NCBI RefSeq assembly: GCF_050632395.1
Contig: NZ_CP192600.1
Span: 3,472,001-3,536,000 of the forward strand
Length of the DNA stretch: 64,000 bases
Reading direction: 5' to 3'
Source of the DNA: JAUYQR01 sp050632395
GTDB lineage: Bacteria; Pseudomonadota; Alphaproteobacteria; Rhodobacterales; Rhodobacteraceae
Shown here: piece after piece, positions 7,904 through 15,491 of the stretch
How the letters are laid out: the number at the start of each line of letters is the position of its first letter
Numbering within the stretch: position 1 is the stretch's first letter
Translations under genes and position numbers: made by a program
The notes under the pieces: generated by a model
Told to the model about the DNA's origin: nothing
What the model saw: the letters and a program-made list of their open reading frames with translations, nothing else
Database searches by the model: none

Positions 7904-8880
7904 TTCGTTCCTCGATCGGTTGATTTGACCGTGTTACTTTTGTTCGTTGCTGGACGCTCAATGACAAACGGAAGATAAACTGGATCGACAAACGCCGACT
8001 TCAAGGCTGTCAAGTCCTCGCACCGTCGCCTTCCCCAATGCACCTGCAGTAGCCGGACGATATCGGCCCAATACGGGTCTGCGATCGCGTCCTCTGCGCT
8101 GAAACTCTCTCCACTTCTGATACGTTTTTCAGCTTCGATGATTATTGGCACAAGCTTAAATGGGTCGCCAGGGGGCATCTCCGGCATCTCATTCGGCTTC
8201 TGATGTCCTTCACTTGTGTATTTCGTCACTGCGTCGACATAGTCTTCATATATATGCATAGAGCCAACATGGTGCATATAAGTTCCAAGCTTCACCCCAA
8301 GTCGACGCGCGAACATTTCGTGCAGCATTGTGAAACAGAAGATGTCATGTGGCAGGCCCCAGTATGCATCATTTGACCTCATAGTAGTTGACATGTGAAG
8401 TTCTGCACCCCGGAGATGTAGCTGCAAGGTAGTCGTGCAGGGAATCTCTCTCTTTTCGACAGCAATGTCATCGGCGTCAAAAAGCTGGATCACAGCGCGA
8501 CGACTTCCTGGTCTTTGAGTGAGCAGTTCAATAACATTTTCGATCTGGTTTATTTTACCGTTCTTTCGAAGCAGTCGCGGACCATATGCGCCCTGAAGTA
8601 TTCCATCCACAGCATCGTGCTCGTATCGAGGAATATATGGCTTGATGAATTCAAGCTGATCAGAGCCCGAGAGATACCACAGTAGTTCGCCGATCGCGCT
8701 GAATGGTTTTCCTCGATCCTCCGAGCGGCTCAATCGGGATCTTGGTTTATGAATTCTAAGGGTTACTCCCAGGCATTCGAGAGTACCCCCCCTAGTGCCA
8801 CGGTTCGTCGAGCCCTCCGCCAGCAGTCTTTCATAAAGCTCGATCAAAACATCATCGAGGCTGTTACCGACTATCTCCAT
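7900..8880 (-). CDS. Thymidylate synthase family protein with dCMP-type Asp; probable dCMP (hydroxy)methylase
   Basis: 326 aa. The ThyA fold is clear: ELLWYLSGSD (65-74), GAYGPRLL (97-104), GSRRAVIQL (125-133) with the phosphate-binding Arg pair, IPCTTTLQLHLR with nucleophile Cys148, RSNDAYWGLPHDI (168-180) and HHVGSMHIY (203-211). Where thymidylate synthases have Asn in GLPFN (E. coli Asn177), this protein has Asp179. Asp at that site is the hallmark of dCMP hydroxymethylases such as T4 gp42 and shifts preference from dUMP to dCMP. The C-terminus is Lys/Thr-rich and lacks the usual APVAV-like lid. It is first in an operon with the pyrophosphorylase gene and is therefore unlikely to be housekeeping ThyA. 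The substrate is an inference from one residue plus context. Confidence 0.85.
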   Translation of the reverse strand: MEIVGNSLDDVLIELYERLLAEGSTNRGTRGGTLECLGVTLRIHKPRSRLSRSEDRGKPFSAIGELLWYLSGSDQLEFIKPYIPRYEHDAVDGILQGAYGPRLLRKNGKINQIENVIELLTQRPGSRRAVIQLFDADDIAVEKREIPCTTTLQLHLRGAELHMSTTMRSNDAYWGLPHDIFCFTMLHEMFARRLGVKLGTYMHHVGSMHIYEDYVDAVTKYTSEGHQKPNEMPEMPPGDPFKLVPIIIEAEKRIRSGESFSAEDAIADPYWADIVRLLQVHWGRRRCEDLTALKSAFVDPVYLPFVIERPATNKSNTVKSTDRGTK

Positions 8881-9473
8881 GAGGGAAATCTCTCTGCGCG
8901 AACCGAATGCCGGTCACTCAACTCCATGATGTTCTTCCGGTCTATTGTGGTCAAGCGAAGTTGTGACGATGCGCAGCGGTACTTGCGCAGTGCCCCAACA
9001 TCCGCATTTGGGAATGCTGCTAAGCCGCGCGATCCGGGTCCGACCGGCCGCTTAGAACCTATTCTGTTGGAATACTCTCATCGTCACCGAAGCGGGCCAG
9101 ATATGCACAATATCTTCCTTCGTCGACGGCCCTCCGCAAACAACGTTTGCCAATTGGAGCCTGATGAGAACGGCTTCCCAAGTTATCGAGGCAATTTGCG
9201 CGGGGCAAAGTTTTTCAACAGAATAGGCCGTGACCGAACTCTCAACGCCCATAGTCACGTTCATCTAGCCAACGATCTAGACGGAAGTCGCGAGCGGACG
9301 TCGCCAGAATCTGCGGTTGCACCTGGTCGTGTTCTGCTCGTTTTCGCAGACTGTCTTGTCCGCAGGTTAACGGGATCTGTATCGTATCACCCAAAACTGC
9401 GCCCAGCCAGGAACCAACCCCCTAGAATTCGAACCGAGCAATCTTGTAAGGTGTTGATTTTGTGAGATTTAAG
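8881..9473. other. Gap between island operon and tRNA-Phe
   Basis: Almost 600 bases with no convincing gene. A minus-strand frame at 9052-9264 contains VVCGGPSTKEDIVHIWP, faintly like the C..CGG...ED..P.W core of HNH-type proteins, but it is short and unsupported, perhaps a relic. At 9424-9434 the sequence reads GAATTCGAACC, the complement of a tRNA T-loop, just left of the intact tRNA; it could be an att-like remnant or chance. The promoter of the thymidylate-synthase-like operon should lie at the left end. Confidence 0.4.
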
Positions 9474-9549
9474 TGGTGCCCAGAGCCGGAATCGAACCAG
9501 CGACACGCGGATTTTCAATCCGCTGCTCTACCAACTGAGCTATCTGGGC
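9474..9549 (-). tRNA. tRNA-Phe (GAA)
   Basis: The complement gives a full cloverleaf: acceptor GCCCAGA paired with TCTGGGC, D-arm TAGCTCAGTTGGTAGAGC, anticodon loop TTGAAAA with GAA, T-arm CTGGTTCGATTCCGG, discriminator A and encoded CCA at 9474-9476. Its 3' end faces the low-GC region, the usual geometry for tRNA-targeting integrases. Confidence 0.97.
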
Positions 9550-9628
9550 ACCGTTATCTCCGGGTCTTTTCCGGAAGTGCGGGCGTGATACTGGACGGCG
9601 CATTGGCTGTCCAGAGGGAAACCGCGTG

Positions 9629-9802
9629 TCAGTGGGGCTTTGGCCGCTCTTCGCTTTCATCCTCGCTGCCAAGGTCAACAGGCTCACCGGCAACCCGGTA
9701 GCTTTCGTTCAGCCAGCGCCCCAGATCGACGTCCGCGCATCTGCGCGAGCAGAACGGCTTGACCTTTAGGTCGGTTGGTTTGCCACAGACCGGACAGGTC
9801 AT
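9629..9802 (-). CDS. yacG: DNA gyrase inhibitor YacG, zinc-ribbon protein
   Basis: 57 aa, shorter than many gene-calling cut-offs. It begins [19 protein letters not shown] with Cys3/Cys6 and Cys18/Cys22 (FCSRRCADVDLGRWLNE), the four-Cys zinc ribbon of YacG, followed by the conserved DLGRWL helix and an acidic tail. YacG binds GyrB and inhibits gyrase in E. coli; in alphaproteobacteria it commonly sits after the maf and RNase E/G genes, as here. The start overlaps the stop of the RNase gene by 4 bases (ATGA), so translation is coupled. It is the last protein gene before tRNA-Phe. Confidence 0.92.
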   Translation of the reverse strand: MTCPVCGKPTDLKVKPFCSRRCADVDLGRWLNESYRVAGEPVDLGSEDESEERPKPH

Positions 9803-10836
9803 TGGAGAGTCTCGGCCAAGGGCAGACGGTCGCGTTTGCGTATTAGTTCATAAAGCCCGAGCGACGTCCAGCCGGCGAGATTTGTCTCTGCCTCACCCTT
9901 GAACGCAGCCTTGATGACCTGATCGAGAATGCTGCGGTCGCGCTTCGGCATCGGGGCGAAGTCGGCCACCACCTGACCGCCAAGGCCGCGCAAGCGCAAC
10001 TGCCGCGGAAGATCGCGGGCGGCCGCGATGTTGACCTTCAGGCTGGCCGCGGGAGAGGTGTCGGGCCCGGTGTTCACGTCGATTGCCACAAGCGCGCGGG
10101 TGGGTTCGATCATCATGTGCCCGCCCCCTGGCAGATCAACTCGTGGGTCGAGAAGCGCGTCAATCATCTCCAGCACGCCGTGCTCGGCAAAACCGCCCTC
10201 GTCGGTGACCATCTCGTCGGCCGGCGGGTCCATCCATTCCCGAAAGGCGATGTCGTGCGCATCCGGGCCGTCGACCAGAAGTTCCGGCCCGCCAGCGATA
10301 TCGGCAAGCACGGCTTCGGCCAGCCCGCGCATCGCGGCCACATCCTCGGCTATCGCATCCTCTTCGGCCTCGGCACAGCCGGAGCGCAGGATCAGGCCAA
10401 GCGTTTCGGCTGCCCCTGCCATCTGATCGGATGCAATGGCCGTCAGATCGGTGCGGAGGTCTTCGTCCTTGATCCGCCGAGAGATGTTCAGGCCGGGCGC
10501 GTCGGGAGTGATGATCGCAAATCGCGATTTGAACAGCAGTCGGGCAGAGACGGGCGTGGCCTTGCCCGGCTCGGTCGGCCCGGTCACCTGAACCAGGAGG
10601 CGCTGGCCGGGGGAAATGCCGGAAATTTGGCGCAGAAAACCCGACCCGTGCGGAAGTTTGACGAAGATACCGCCCTGCCCCTTGACCGGCCGATCGGCGA
10701 TAGCCCGGTAGATCGCGCCGGGCACCGGGGTATCATCGCCCGGATCGACGACAAGATCCTCAATCCGCCCGTCAACCAGCAAGGCGGCGGCGTTACGCTC
10801 GCCGATCTGATCAAGAATGATTACGCGGCCTATCAT
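9799..10836 (-). CDS. Ribonuclease E/G family protein (short RNase G-like)
   Basis: 345 aa from ATG 10836, which follows GGAGG by 6 bases and overlaps the maf stop as ATGA; a GTG 12 bases upstream is less likely because the Shine-Dalgarno lies inside it. The catalytic core is present: [10 protein letters not shown] with Asp253 and QVVADFAPM with Asp292, the pair corresponding to the magnesium-binding Asp303/Asp346 of E. coli RNase E. The protein is shorter than E. coli RNase G (about 490 aa) and has no visible Zn-link cysteines or degradosome scaffold tail; this short form is usual in Rhodobacterales. Likely role is RNA processing. It lies in the core infA-maf-rng-yacG operon. Confidence 0.88.
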   Translation of the reverse strand: MIGRVIILDQIGERNAAALLVDGRIEDLVVDPGDDTPVPGAIYRAIADRPVKGQGGIFVKLPHGSGFLRQISGISPGQRLLVQVTGPTEPGKATPVSARLLFKSRFAIITPDAPGLNISRRIKDEDLRTDLTAIASDQMAGAAETLGLILRSGCAEAEEDAIAEDVAAMRGLAEAVLADIAGGPELLVDGPDAHDIAFREWMDPPADEMVTDEGGFAEHGVLEMIDALLDPRVDLPGGGHMMIEPTRALVAIDVNTGPDTSPAASLKVNIAAARDLPRQLRLRGLGGQVVADFAPMPKRDRSILDQVIKAAFKGEAETNLAGWTSLGLYELIRKRDRLPLAETLQ

Positions 10837-11408
10837 GCCTGCCTCCACAATGGGTGACCCGCGGCTTGCAGCAGGCTGGCGGTTTCGGCCAGAGGCAGGC
10901 CGACGATGCCGGTAAAACTACCGCTAATCCACGGGATGAAGGCGCCAGCGGCGCCTTGGATGCCATATCCGCCGGCTTTGCCCTGCCATTCACCGCTGGC
11001 AAGGTACGCGTTCAGTTCGAGGTCTGACAGGCGCTTCATCTTGACCGCACTTTCGCTTTCCCGCGTCCAGATCTGCGCCCCGCGCCGCACCGCAATTGCC
11101 GTGATCACCTGATGCCGCCTGCCGCCAAGCGCGGTCAGGAAAGCAGCAGCCTCGCCGGCATCTGCGGGCTTGCCAAGGATCCGGCGGCCAAGTGCGACCG
11201 TTGTGTCGGCGGCAAGGACGATATCGTCAGGCCCAGCTTCGACCGCGATCGCCTTCTCGCGCGCGAGACGGGCGCAGTATGAACGCGGGTGTTCGCCCCG
11301 GCGTGGCGTCTCGTCAATGTCGGGGGGCAGGATCGCGTCGGGTACAACCCCAATCTGCGCCAGCAATTCCTTGCGGCGCGGGCTGCCGGATCCCAGGATT
11401 AGGCGCAC
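10833..11408 (-). CDS. maf: Maf-like nucleoside triphosphate pyrophosphatase
   Basis: 191 aa, typical Maf length. Motifs are [14 protein letters not shown] at the N-terminus (phosphate-binding SxSxRR), REKA near residue 50 and AADTTVAL with the metal-binding Asp, then [10 protein letters not shown]. Maf proteins hydrolyse non-canonical or modified NTPs (dTTP/UTP or m7GTP types) to monophosphates. The gene follows infA with a 4 base gap and overlaps the RNase gene by 4 bases, so it is cotranscribed and coupled. Confidence 0.93.
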   Translation of the reverse strand: MRLILGSGSPRRKELLAQIGVVPDAILPPDIDETPRRGEHPRSYCARLAREKAIAVEAGPDDIVLAADTTVALGRRILGKPADAGEAAAFLTALGGRRHQVITAIAVRRGAQIWTRESESAVKMKRLSDLELNAYLASGEWQGKAGGYGIQGAAGAFIPWISGSFTGIVGLPLAETASLLQAAGHPLWRQA

Positions 11409-11412
11409 GAGG

Positions 11413-11631
11413 TTACTTGAAGCGGTAGTTGATGCGGCCCTTCGACAGGTCGTAAGGTGTCATTTCCACCTGAACCTTGTCGCCTGCCAGAACGCGGATG
11501 CGGTTCTTGCGCATCTTGCCTGCCATCACCGCGATCAACTCATGGCCATTTTCGAGTTCGACCTTGAATGTCGCGTTGGGCAGGAGTTCCTTCACGACAC
11601 CGGGGAATTCGAGAATGTCTTCCTTGGCCAT
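11413..11631 (-). CDS. infA: Translation initiation factor IF-1
   Basis: 72 aa, the standard IF-1 length: starts [19 protein letters not shown] and ends [10 protein letters not shown], a single OB-fold that binds the ribosomal A site with IF-2 and IF-3. The ATG at 11631 has GGAGAG 3 bases upstream. Longer in-frame readings back to 11712 add only low-complexity residues and are rejected. It heads the infA-maf-RNase-yacG group; the 126 bases upstream should contain its promoter. Confidence 0.97.
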   Translation of the reverse strand: MAKEDILEFPGVVKELLPNATFKVELENGHELIAVMAGKMRKNRIRVLAGDKVQVEMTPYDLSKGRINYRFK

Positions 11632-11757
11632 GGTCTCTCCAATAAGGGTTTCGCCCGCGGTTGAGCGCAGGCATCCGGTGGGGCGTATGCGCCCGGCCCG
11701 CGGGGTTTTCAAGTGGAATCTTGCGCGGCCGCCGGTAGACCTGCGGGCGCGGCCCGG

Positions 11758-12354
11758 TCAAATCGCCCGCATCCAGAACTGAAGGGCCTTTTCCGTCTCG
11801 GCTGTGTCGCCAAGGTCGCGCCAGCTGAAATGCGCCAGAACGTCCGGCAGGGGCTGGTAACCGCGGCCCTGCCAGAAGGCATCGTTGGTGCGGGCGTTTT
11901 CCGGCTTTGCCGGATGGTCGTCAGGGCGGACGACCGAGGCGAAGGCTACGTGGGTGCGGGCCATCTTGCGGGCGTGGGCTTCGCGCAGGTCGATGAACCG
12001 GTGGCCAAGGCCGATGCCGCGGTAGTCTGGCAGCAGGACCGATTCCGCGCCGTAGAGGATCGATGTGATCGGCAGACCGATGGCGCGGAGCGGGGCCGCG
12101 AAGGCGTCGGCGTGATCCTCCATCAGGGTCGATGTGGAGGCTCCTACAAGGCGACCGTCGTGGAAGGCCCCCACCAGAAGCGCGCCGGGGTTGTCGCGGT
12201 AGGTGTCGAGGTACTGGCGTTCGTAGTGGAGGGTGCCATCGTAGAGGTAGGGCCAGTCGCGGAACACGGTGATGCGAAGCTGGGCGACGTCGTCGAGCGC
12301 GGCCTCGAGGTCAGGGCCGGTAAGGGCGCGGACGTCGATGTCCTCGATGTTCAT
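11758..12354 (-). CDS. GNAT family N-acetyltransferase
   Basis: 198 aa. The acetyl-CoA loop appears as LLPDYRGIGLGHRFIDLREAH (Q/RxxGxG/A-like RGIGLG around residues 112-117), preceded by a strand GALLVGAFHDGRLVGAS, the GNAT beta2-beta3 hairpin. Substrate unknown. It is coupled by a 4 base overlap to the NTF2-like gene upstream. Both belong to a block that interrupts the usual infA/LMW-phosphatase neighbourhood. Confidence 0.85.
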   Translation of the reverse strand: MNIEDIDVRALTGPDLEAALDDVAQLRITVFRDWPYLYDGTLHYERQYLDTYRDNPGALLVGAFHDGRLVGASTSTLMEDHADAFAAPLRAIGLPITSILYGAESVLLPDYRGIGLGHRFIDLREAHARKMARTHVAFASVVRPDDHPAKPENARTNDAFWQGRGYQPLPDVLAHFSWRDLGDTAETEKALQFWMRAI

Positions 12355-12761
12355 GCCGAGACCTGCCGGATCCAGTCGTTGAGGTTATAGAAGGTGGTGA
12401 TGCGGGAAATCCTGCCGGCCCGCACCTCGAAGAAGGCGCCGGCGGGGAGGATGTAGGTCTGGCCTTTGGCTTCGGGCAGGCCGGGGTCGGTTTGCAGGTA
12501 GGTGCCGTGGACGATGAATTCGGCGGCGGCGCGGGCGCCGTCGTCGGTGGCGAAGAGCACCATGTCGGTGAGGGTCTCGCGGTAGCTGGTGCCCATGTGG
12601 CTGCAAAACTCGGCGAACCTTTCGCGGCCGATCCGGGGGGTGCCTTCGTTGACGCGGTGTTCGATGTCGTCGGTCAGGCAGGCGAGCATGGCTTCGGGCG
12701 AGCCTGCGTTGAAGGCCTCGTAGTAGCGGCGGATGAGGGCGAGGGTTTCGGCGCGCGGCAT
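12351..12761 (-). CDS. NTF2/SnoaL-like (ketosteroid isomerase-type) protein
   Basis: 136 aa. ETLALIRRYYEAFNAGSPEAMLACLTDDIEHRVN at the start and FFEVRAGRISRITTFYNLNDWIRQV at the end are characteristic of NTF2-like alpha+beta-barrel proteins of the SnoaL/steroid isomerase group. These range from isomerases to binding proteins, so no reaction can be assigned. First gene of a two-gene operon with the acetyltransferase (ATGA overlap). Confidence 0.82.
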   Translation of the reverse strand: MPRAETLALIRRYYEAFNAGSPEAMLACLTDDIEHRVNEGTPRIGRERFAEFCSHMGTSYRETLTDMVLFATDDGARAAAEFIVHGTYLQTDPGLPEAKGQTYILPAGAFFEVRAGRISRITTFYNLNDWIRQVSA

Positions 12762-12911
12762 GGAGGCTCCCCTGAGGTTTGGGTGAGATTAGCCGGGTGG
12801 GCCGGGGTTTCCAAGGTGGGCGTGTCCCACCGTGGGACACTTATGGCACCTTCATGAATTCAATGGGTTAGTTTATTTGTTCAGGACTTTTTAACCTTTC
12901 GCCCCCGGTCA

Positions 12912-12933
12912 CCCTCCCCCGTGAGGGGGAGGG
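12912..12933. terminator. GC-rich perfect hairpin downstream of the quinone-oxidoreductase-like gene
   Basis: CCCTCCCCC at 12912-12920 and GGGGGAGGG at 12925-12933 form a perfect 9 bp stem with a GTGA loop. It lies 30 bases past the stop of the minus-strand gene at 12963 and has no U-tract, so it may stop transcription weakly or be a dispersed palindromic element. Confidence 0.5.
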
Positions 12934-12962
12934 AAAGCGAATGACTGCTTTCGGACCGCCGG

Positions 12963-13793
12963 TCAGAGGGCCGCGGCGATGGTCTCGGCGATCGGCGTCG
13001 TCGGGCGGCCGATCAGGCGGCTGAGGGTGTGGCTGTCATCGGCAAGCGCACCGTCACCGGCGCGGGCATCGCTGTCGGCCAGAATCTGCGCGAAGCCTTC
13101 GGGCAGGCCGAAACCGATCAGGGCGCTGGCGTAATCTGCCTGGCTCATCGGCACATAGGCAACCGGCTTTCCAGCCGCCTTTGCGACGGCGGCGGCGAAA
13201 TCGGCACCGGTGTGGGCGGCGTCGCCAGCCAGTTCATAGGTCTTGCCCGTGTGGGCCGCGTCGAGCGCGGTAACTGCGATGGCCTCGGCATAGTCCTTGC
13301 GAGCGGCGGAATTTACCTGCCCTGCCCCGGCCGCGCCAATCATTGCGCCATGCTGGACGGCTGCACCAAGCGACCCGGTGTAGTTTTCGGTGTACCAACC
13401 GTTGCGCAGGATCGTGGCGGGGATACCCGCCTCGCGGATCGCGGCTTCGGTGGCGATATGGTCCTGCGCAAGGATCATCGGGCTGGCGTCGCCTTTGAGG
13501 ATCGAGGTGTAGATCAGCCGTTTCACACCGGCAGCCTTGGCCGCAGCAATGACGCGGCGGTGCTGTCCGGCGCGGTCGTTGAAATCGTTGGAGGAGACGA
13601 GGACGAGCGTCGTCACCCCCTGCAACGCGGCGGGGTCGGCGCTGGTATAATCAAAGGCGCGCGCCTCGACGCCCAGATCGGCGGCCTTGGCCGGGTCACG
13701 GGCAAGCGCGATGGGGGCAGCACCCCGCGCCTTGAGGGCGGCGATGGCGAGGCGGCCGAGGTGGCCGGTGGCTCCGGTGATGGCGATGGTCAT
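12963..13793 (-). CDS. NmrA/SDR-type NAD(P)H quinone oxidoreductase (QOR2/YtfG-like)
   Basis: 276 aa from ATG 13793, preceded by GGAGAG. Begins MTIAITGATGHLGRLAIAAL, the GxxGxxG nucleotide-binding turn of an atypical short-chain dehydrogenase, then VTTLVLVSSNDFNDRAGQH and LRNGWYTENY, a combination typical of the QOR2 (E. coli YtfG) group that reduces quinones with NADPH. It is divergent from an HxlR regulator with a palindromic element between them, matching the qor2-qorR arrangement known in Actinobacteria and other bacteria. The upstream in-frame extension to 13886 runs through the operator region and is not accepted. Confidence 0.85.
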   Translation of the reverse strand: MTIAITGATGHLGRLAIAALKARGAAPIALARDPAKAADLGVEARAFDYTSADPAALQGVTTLVLVSSNDFNDRAGQHRRVIAAAKAAGVKRLIYTSILKGDASPMILAQDHIATEAAIREAGIPATILRNGWYTENYTGSLGAAVQHGAMIGAAGAGQVNSAARKDYAEAIAVTALDAAHTGKTYELAGDAAHTGADFAAAVAKAAGKPVAYVPMSQADYASALIGFGLPEGFAQILADSDARAGDGALADDSHTLSRLIGRPTTPIAETIAAAL

Positions 13794-13829
13794 TGGTCTC
13801 TCCTGTCGGTTGACGAGGCAGAGATACGG

Positions 13830-13874
13830 GGTATACTTACGATAAGGAAGTACGCACAATTTTGTTAGTATACC
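13830..13874. promoter_or_regulatory. Candidate HxlR operator(s) in divergent promoter region
   Basis: Two nested inverted repeats lie between the divergent genes. The outer one is GGTATACT (13830-13837) with AGTATACC (13867-13874). The inner 19 bp element TACTTACGATAAGGAAGTA (13834-13852) has matching TACTT/AAGTA ends, the size and style of HxlR/YodB operators. Binding by the adjacent regulator is inference. Confidence 0.6.
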
Positions 13875-13889
13875 GAAAGGCTGCACATC

Positions 13890-14282
13890 ATGATGGACCG
13901 GACCGCACAGGACCTGCTGGAGGGCTGGAATCTGGGGAATGTGATGGCAGCGGATTGCCCGTCACGCGCGATCCTCAGTCATCTGACGAACCGATGGGGC
14001 ACGCTGGTGATGGTTGCGCTGGCGACCGGGCCGCACCGGTTTGCCGGGCTCAGGCGCAAGGTGGGGGGCGTCAGCGAGCGGATGCTGAGCCAGACGCTGA
14101 AGGATCTGGAGGCTGACGGCTTTGTGCTGCGCACCGCGCATCAGGTGGTGCCGCCGCATGTGGATTACGAACTGACGCCCCTTGGGCGGCAGGCCGCGAC
14201 GCATGTGGTGGCGCTGGTCGGGTGGATCGAAGGCGCGCTGCCGGAGATCTTGGCGGGCAAGATCGCGCTGGCGGCGGAGTGA
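13890..14282 (+). CDS. HxlR-family winged-helix regulator, possibly redox-sensing
   Basis: 130 aa. MAADCPSRAILSHLTNRWGTLVMVAL, RFAGLRRKVGGVSERMLSQTLKDLEADGFVLR and VDYELTPLGRQ are the standard HxlR (DUF24) blocks. Cys23 in the CPSR turn matches the position of the sensing cysteine in YodB/QorR-type regulators, so it may respond to quinones, diamide or aldehydes and derepress the divergent oxidoreductase; that is inferred from family and layout. Start may be ATG 13890 or 13893. Confidence 0.88.
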   Translation: MMDRTAQDLLEGWNLGNVMAADCPSRAILSHLTNRWGTLVMVALATGPHRFAGLRRKVGGVSERMLSQTLKDLEADGFVLRTAHQVVPPHVDYELTPLGRQAATHVVALVGWIEGALPEILAGKIALAAE

Positions 14283-14492
14283 GGGCCGGACGGAGGGGAG
14301 CGCCTGACCGCCGGGTGGGCGCTGCAACGGCAGTCTTGGGCGGTTTATGGGGTAGACGCTTCCGCCGTGGTTCTGCTGGTCAGGGGGCAGAAGCGCCCGC
14401 CCGAGGGGGCGGTCGGGTGCTGCCCGGCGGGCTTCGCCCTTGATTCCGGGCGAAAGGAAGCCAGGCGGTGGATGGCACCCTTTTTTCCGGGC

Positions 14493-14957
14493 TCAGGCGT
14501 CTGCTTCTTCCGTGGGGGGGCCGAACCTGGCGAGCATCCGGTCGCGAATCTGGTCCCTTGCCTGCCGGTAGGCGGCGAGTTTGGCGTCGCGCGTCTCGCC
14601 AAGGCCCGTGGGATCAAGGATCGGCCAGTATTCGATATCGAGGTGGTGGTAGCGCGTCAGTTCAAGCGCCATGCGCTGCGAGGCGGGGCTGAGAGCGACG
14701 ATCAGGTCGAACTGGGAAAGATCATCGCCCCATTCCTGCATCTCCTCGAACGAGCGGGAGCGGTGGCGCGAAAGCTCGATGCCAAGCTCCTGACAGACCG
14801 CGACGGAGAACCCGTCCACCTCCATGTCGTTCTTGACGCCCGCGGACTGGACGTAGGCGCGCTGGCCATACATCTGTTTCATCAACCCTTCGGCCATTGG
14901 CGAGCGGACGGCGTTGTGATCGCAACAAAACAACACCGACTGGGGGAATTCGGCCAA
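14493..14957 (-). CDS. Low molecular weight protein tyrosine phosphatase-like protein
   Basis: 154 aa. The P-loop CDHNAVRS has Cys12 and Arg18 (C-x5-R), and the C-terminal general-acid region appears as YWPILDPTG with the DP pair. Members dephosphorylate protein tyrosines or, in related forms, reduce arsenate; no arsenic genes are nearby. It follows the UPF0262 gene after 2 bases, so they form an operon that in Rhodobacterales usually continues into infA; here an accessory block separates them. Confidence 0.85.
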   Translation of the reverse strand: MAEFPQSVLFCCDHNAVRSPMAEGLMKQMYGQRAYVQSAGVKNDMEVDGFSVAVCQELGIELSRHRSRSFEEMQEWGDDLSQFDLIVALSPASQRMALELTRYHHLDIEYWPILDPTGLGETRDAKLAAYRQARDQIRDRMLARFGPPTEEADA

Positions 14958-14959
14958 TG

Positions 14960-15439
14960 TCAGCCCCAGTGCAGGACGCAGATCAGGGTAAAGAGGCGGC
15001 GCGCGGTGTCGGTATCGACATCGGCCTTGCCTTCCAGCCGTTCGCGCAGGATCGAGGCGCCTTCGTTGTGGATGCCGCGACGGGCCATGTCGATCGCCTC
15101 GATCTGGCTGGGCGGCAGGCGTTTCACCGCGTCGAAGTAATTCTCGCAGATCTGGAAGTAGTCTTTCACCACCTGCCGGAACGGGCCCAGGGAAAGGTGG
15201 AACTCGGCCGCCCGTTCGCCATCTTCGCTGGCGATGTCAAAGACCAGACGGCCCTCGCGGATGGCAAGGCGGACGCGGTAGGGGCCTTCGGGATGCACGC
15301 GGTCGGGCTTTTTCGGCAGGCCGAAGACGTTGTCTTCCAGAAGGTCGTAGATCGCGACGCGGCGTTCCTGTTCGATATCGGGGGTCGGGCGCACCAGCCC
15401 TTTTTCGTCAATGTCGATGTGGCAGATGCGGTTCGTCAT
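14960..15439 (-). CDS. UPF0262 family protein
   Basis: 159 aa. NRICHIDIDEKGLVRPTPDIEQERRVAIYDLLEDN and the C-terminal LIPPSQIEAIDMARRGIHNEG-like stretch (here LPPSQIEAIDMARRGIHNEG) are the signature of UPF0262, an alphaproteobacterial family of unknown function found next to hisD. No membrane segments or catalytic motif visible. Confidence 0.9.
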   Translation of the reverse strand: MTNRICHIDIDEKGLVRPTPDIEQERRVAIYDLLEDNVFGLPKKPDRVHPEGPYRVRLAIREGRLVFDIASEDGERAAEFHLSLGPFRQVVKDYFQICENYFDAVKRLPPSQIEAIDMARRGIHNEGASILRERLEGKADVDTDTARRLFTLICVLHWG

Positions 15440-15491
15440 GGTCCTTGTCCCCCGGCGGCTTTGCCCTCATGCCCGAGCGGGCGGCGGTCGG

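Noticed and set aside
9052..9264. Minus-strand 70 codon frame with CGG...ED..P.W
   Set aside because: Faintly HNH-like but too short and incomplete to call; may be a relic.
9424..9434. T-loop-like GAATTCGAACC near tRNA-Phe as an att duplicate
   Set aside because: Only about 11 bases match a generic T-loop and the flanks do not match the tRNA; insufficient to call an attachment site.
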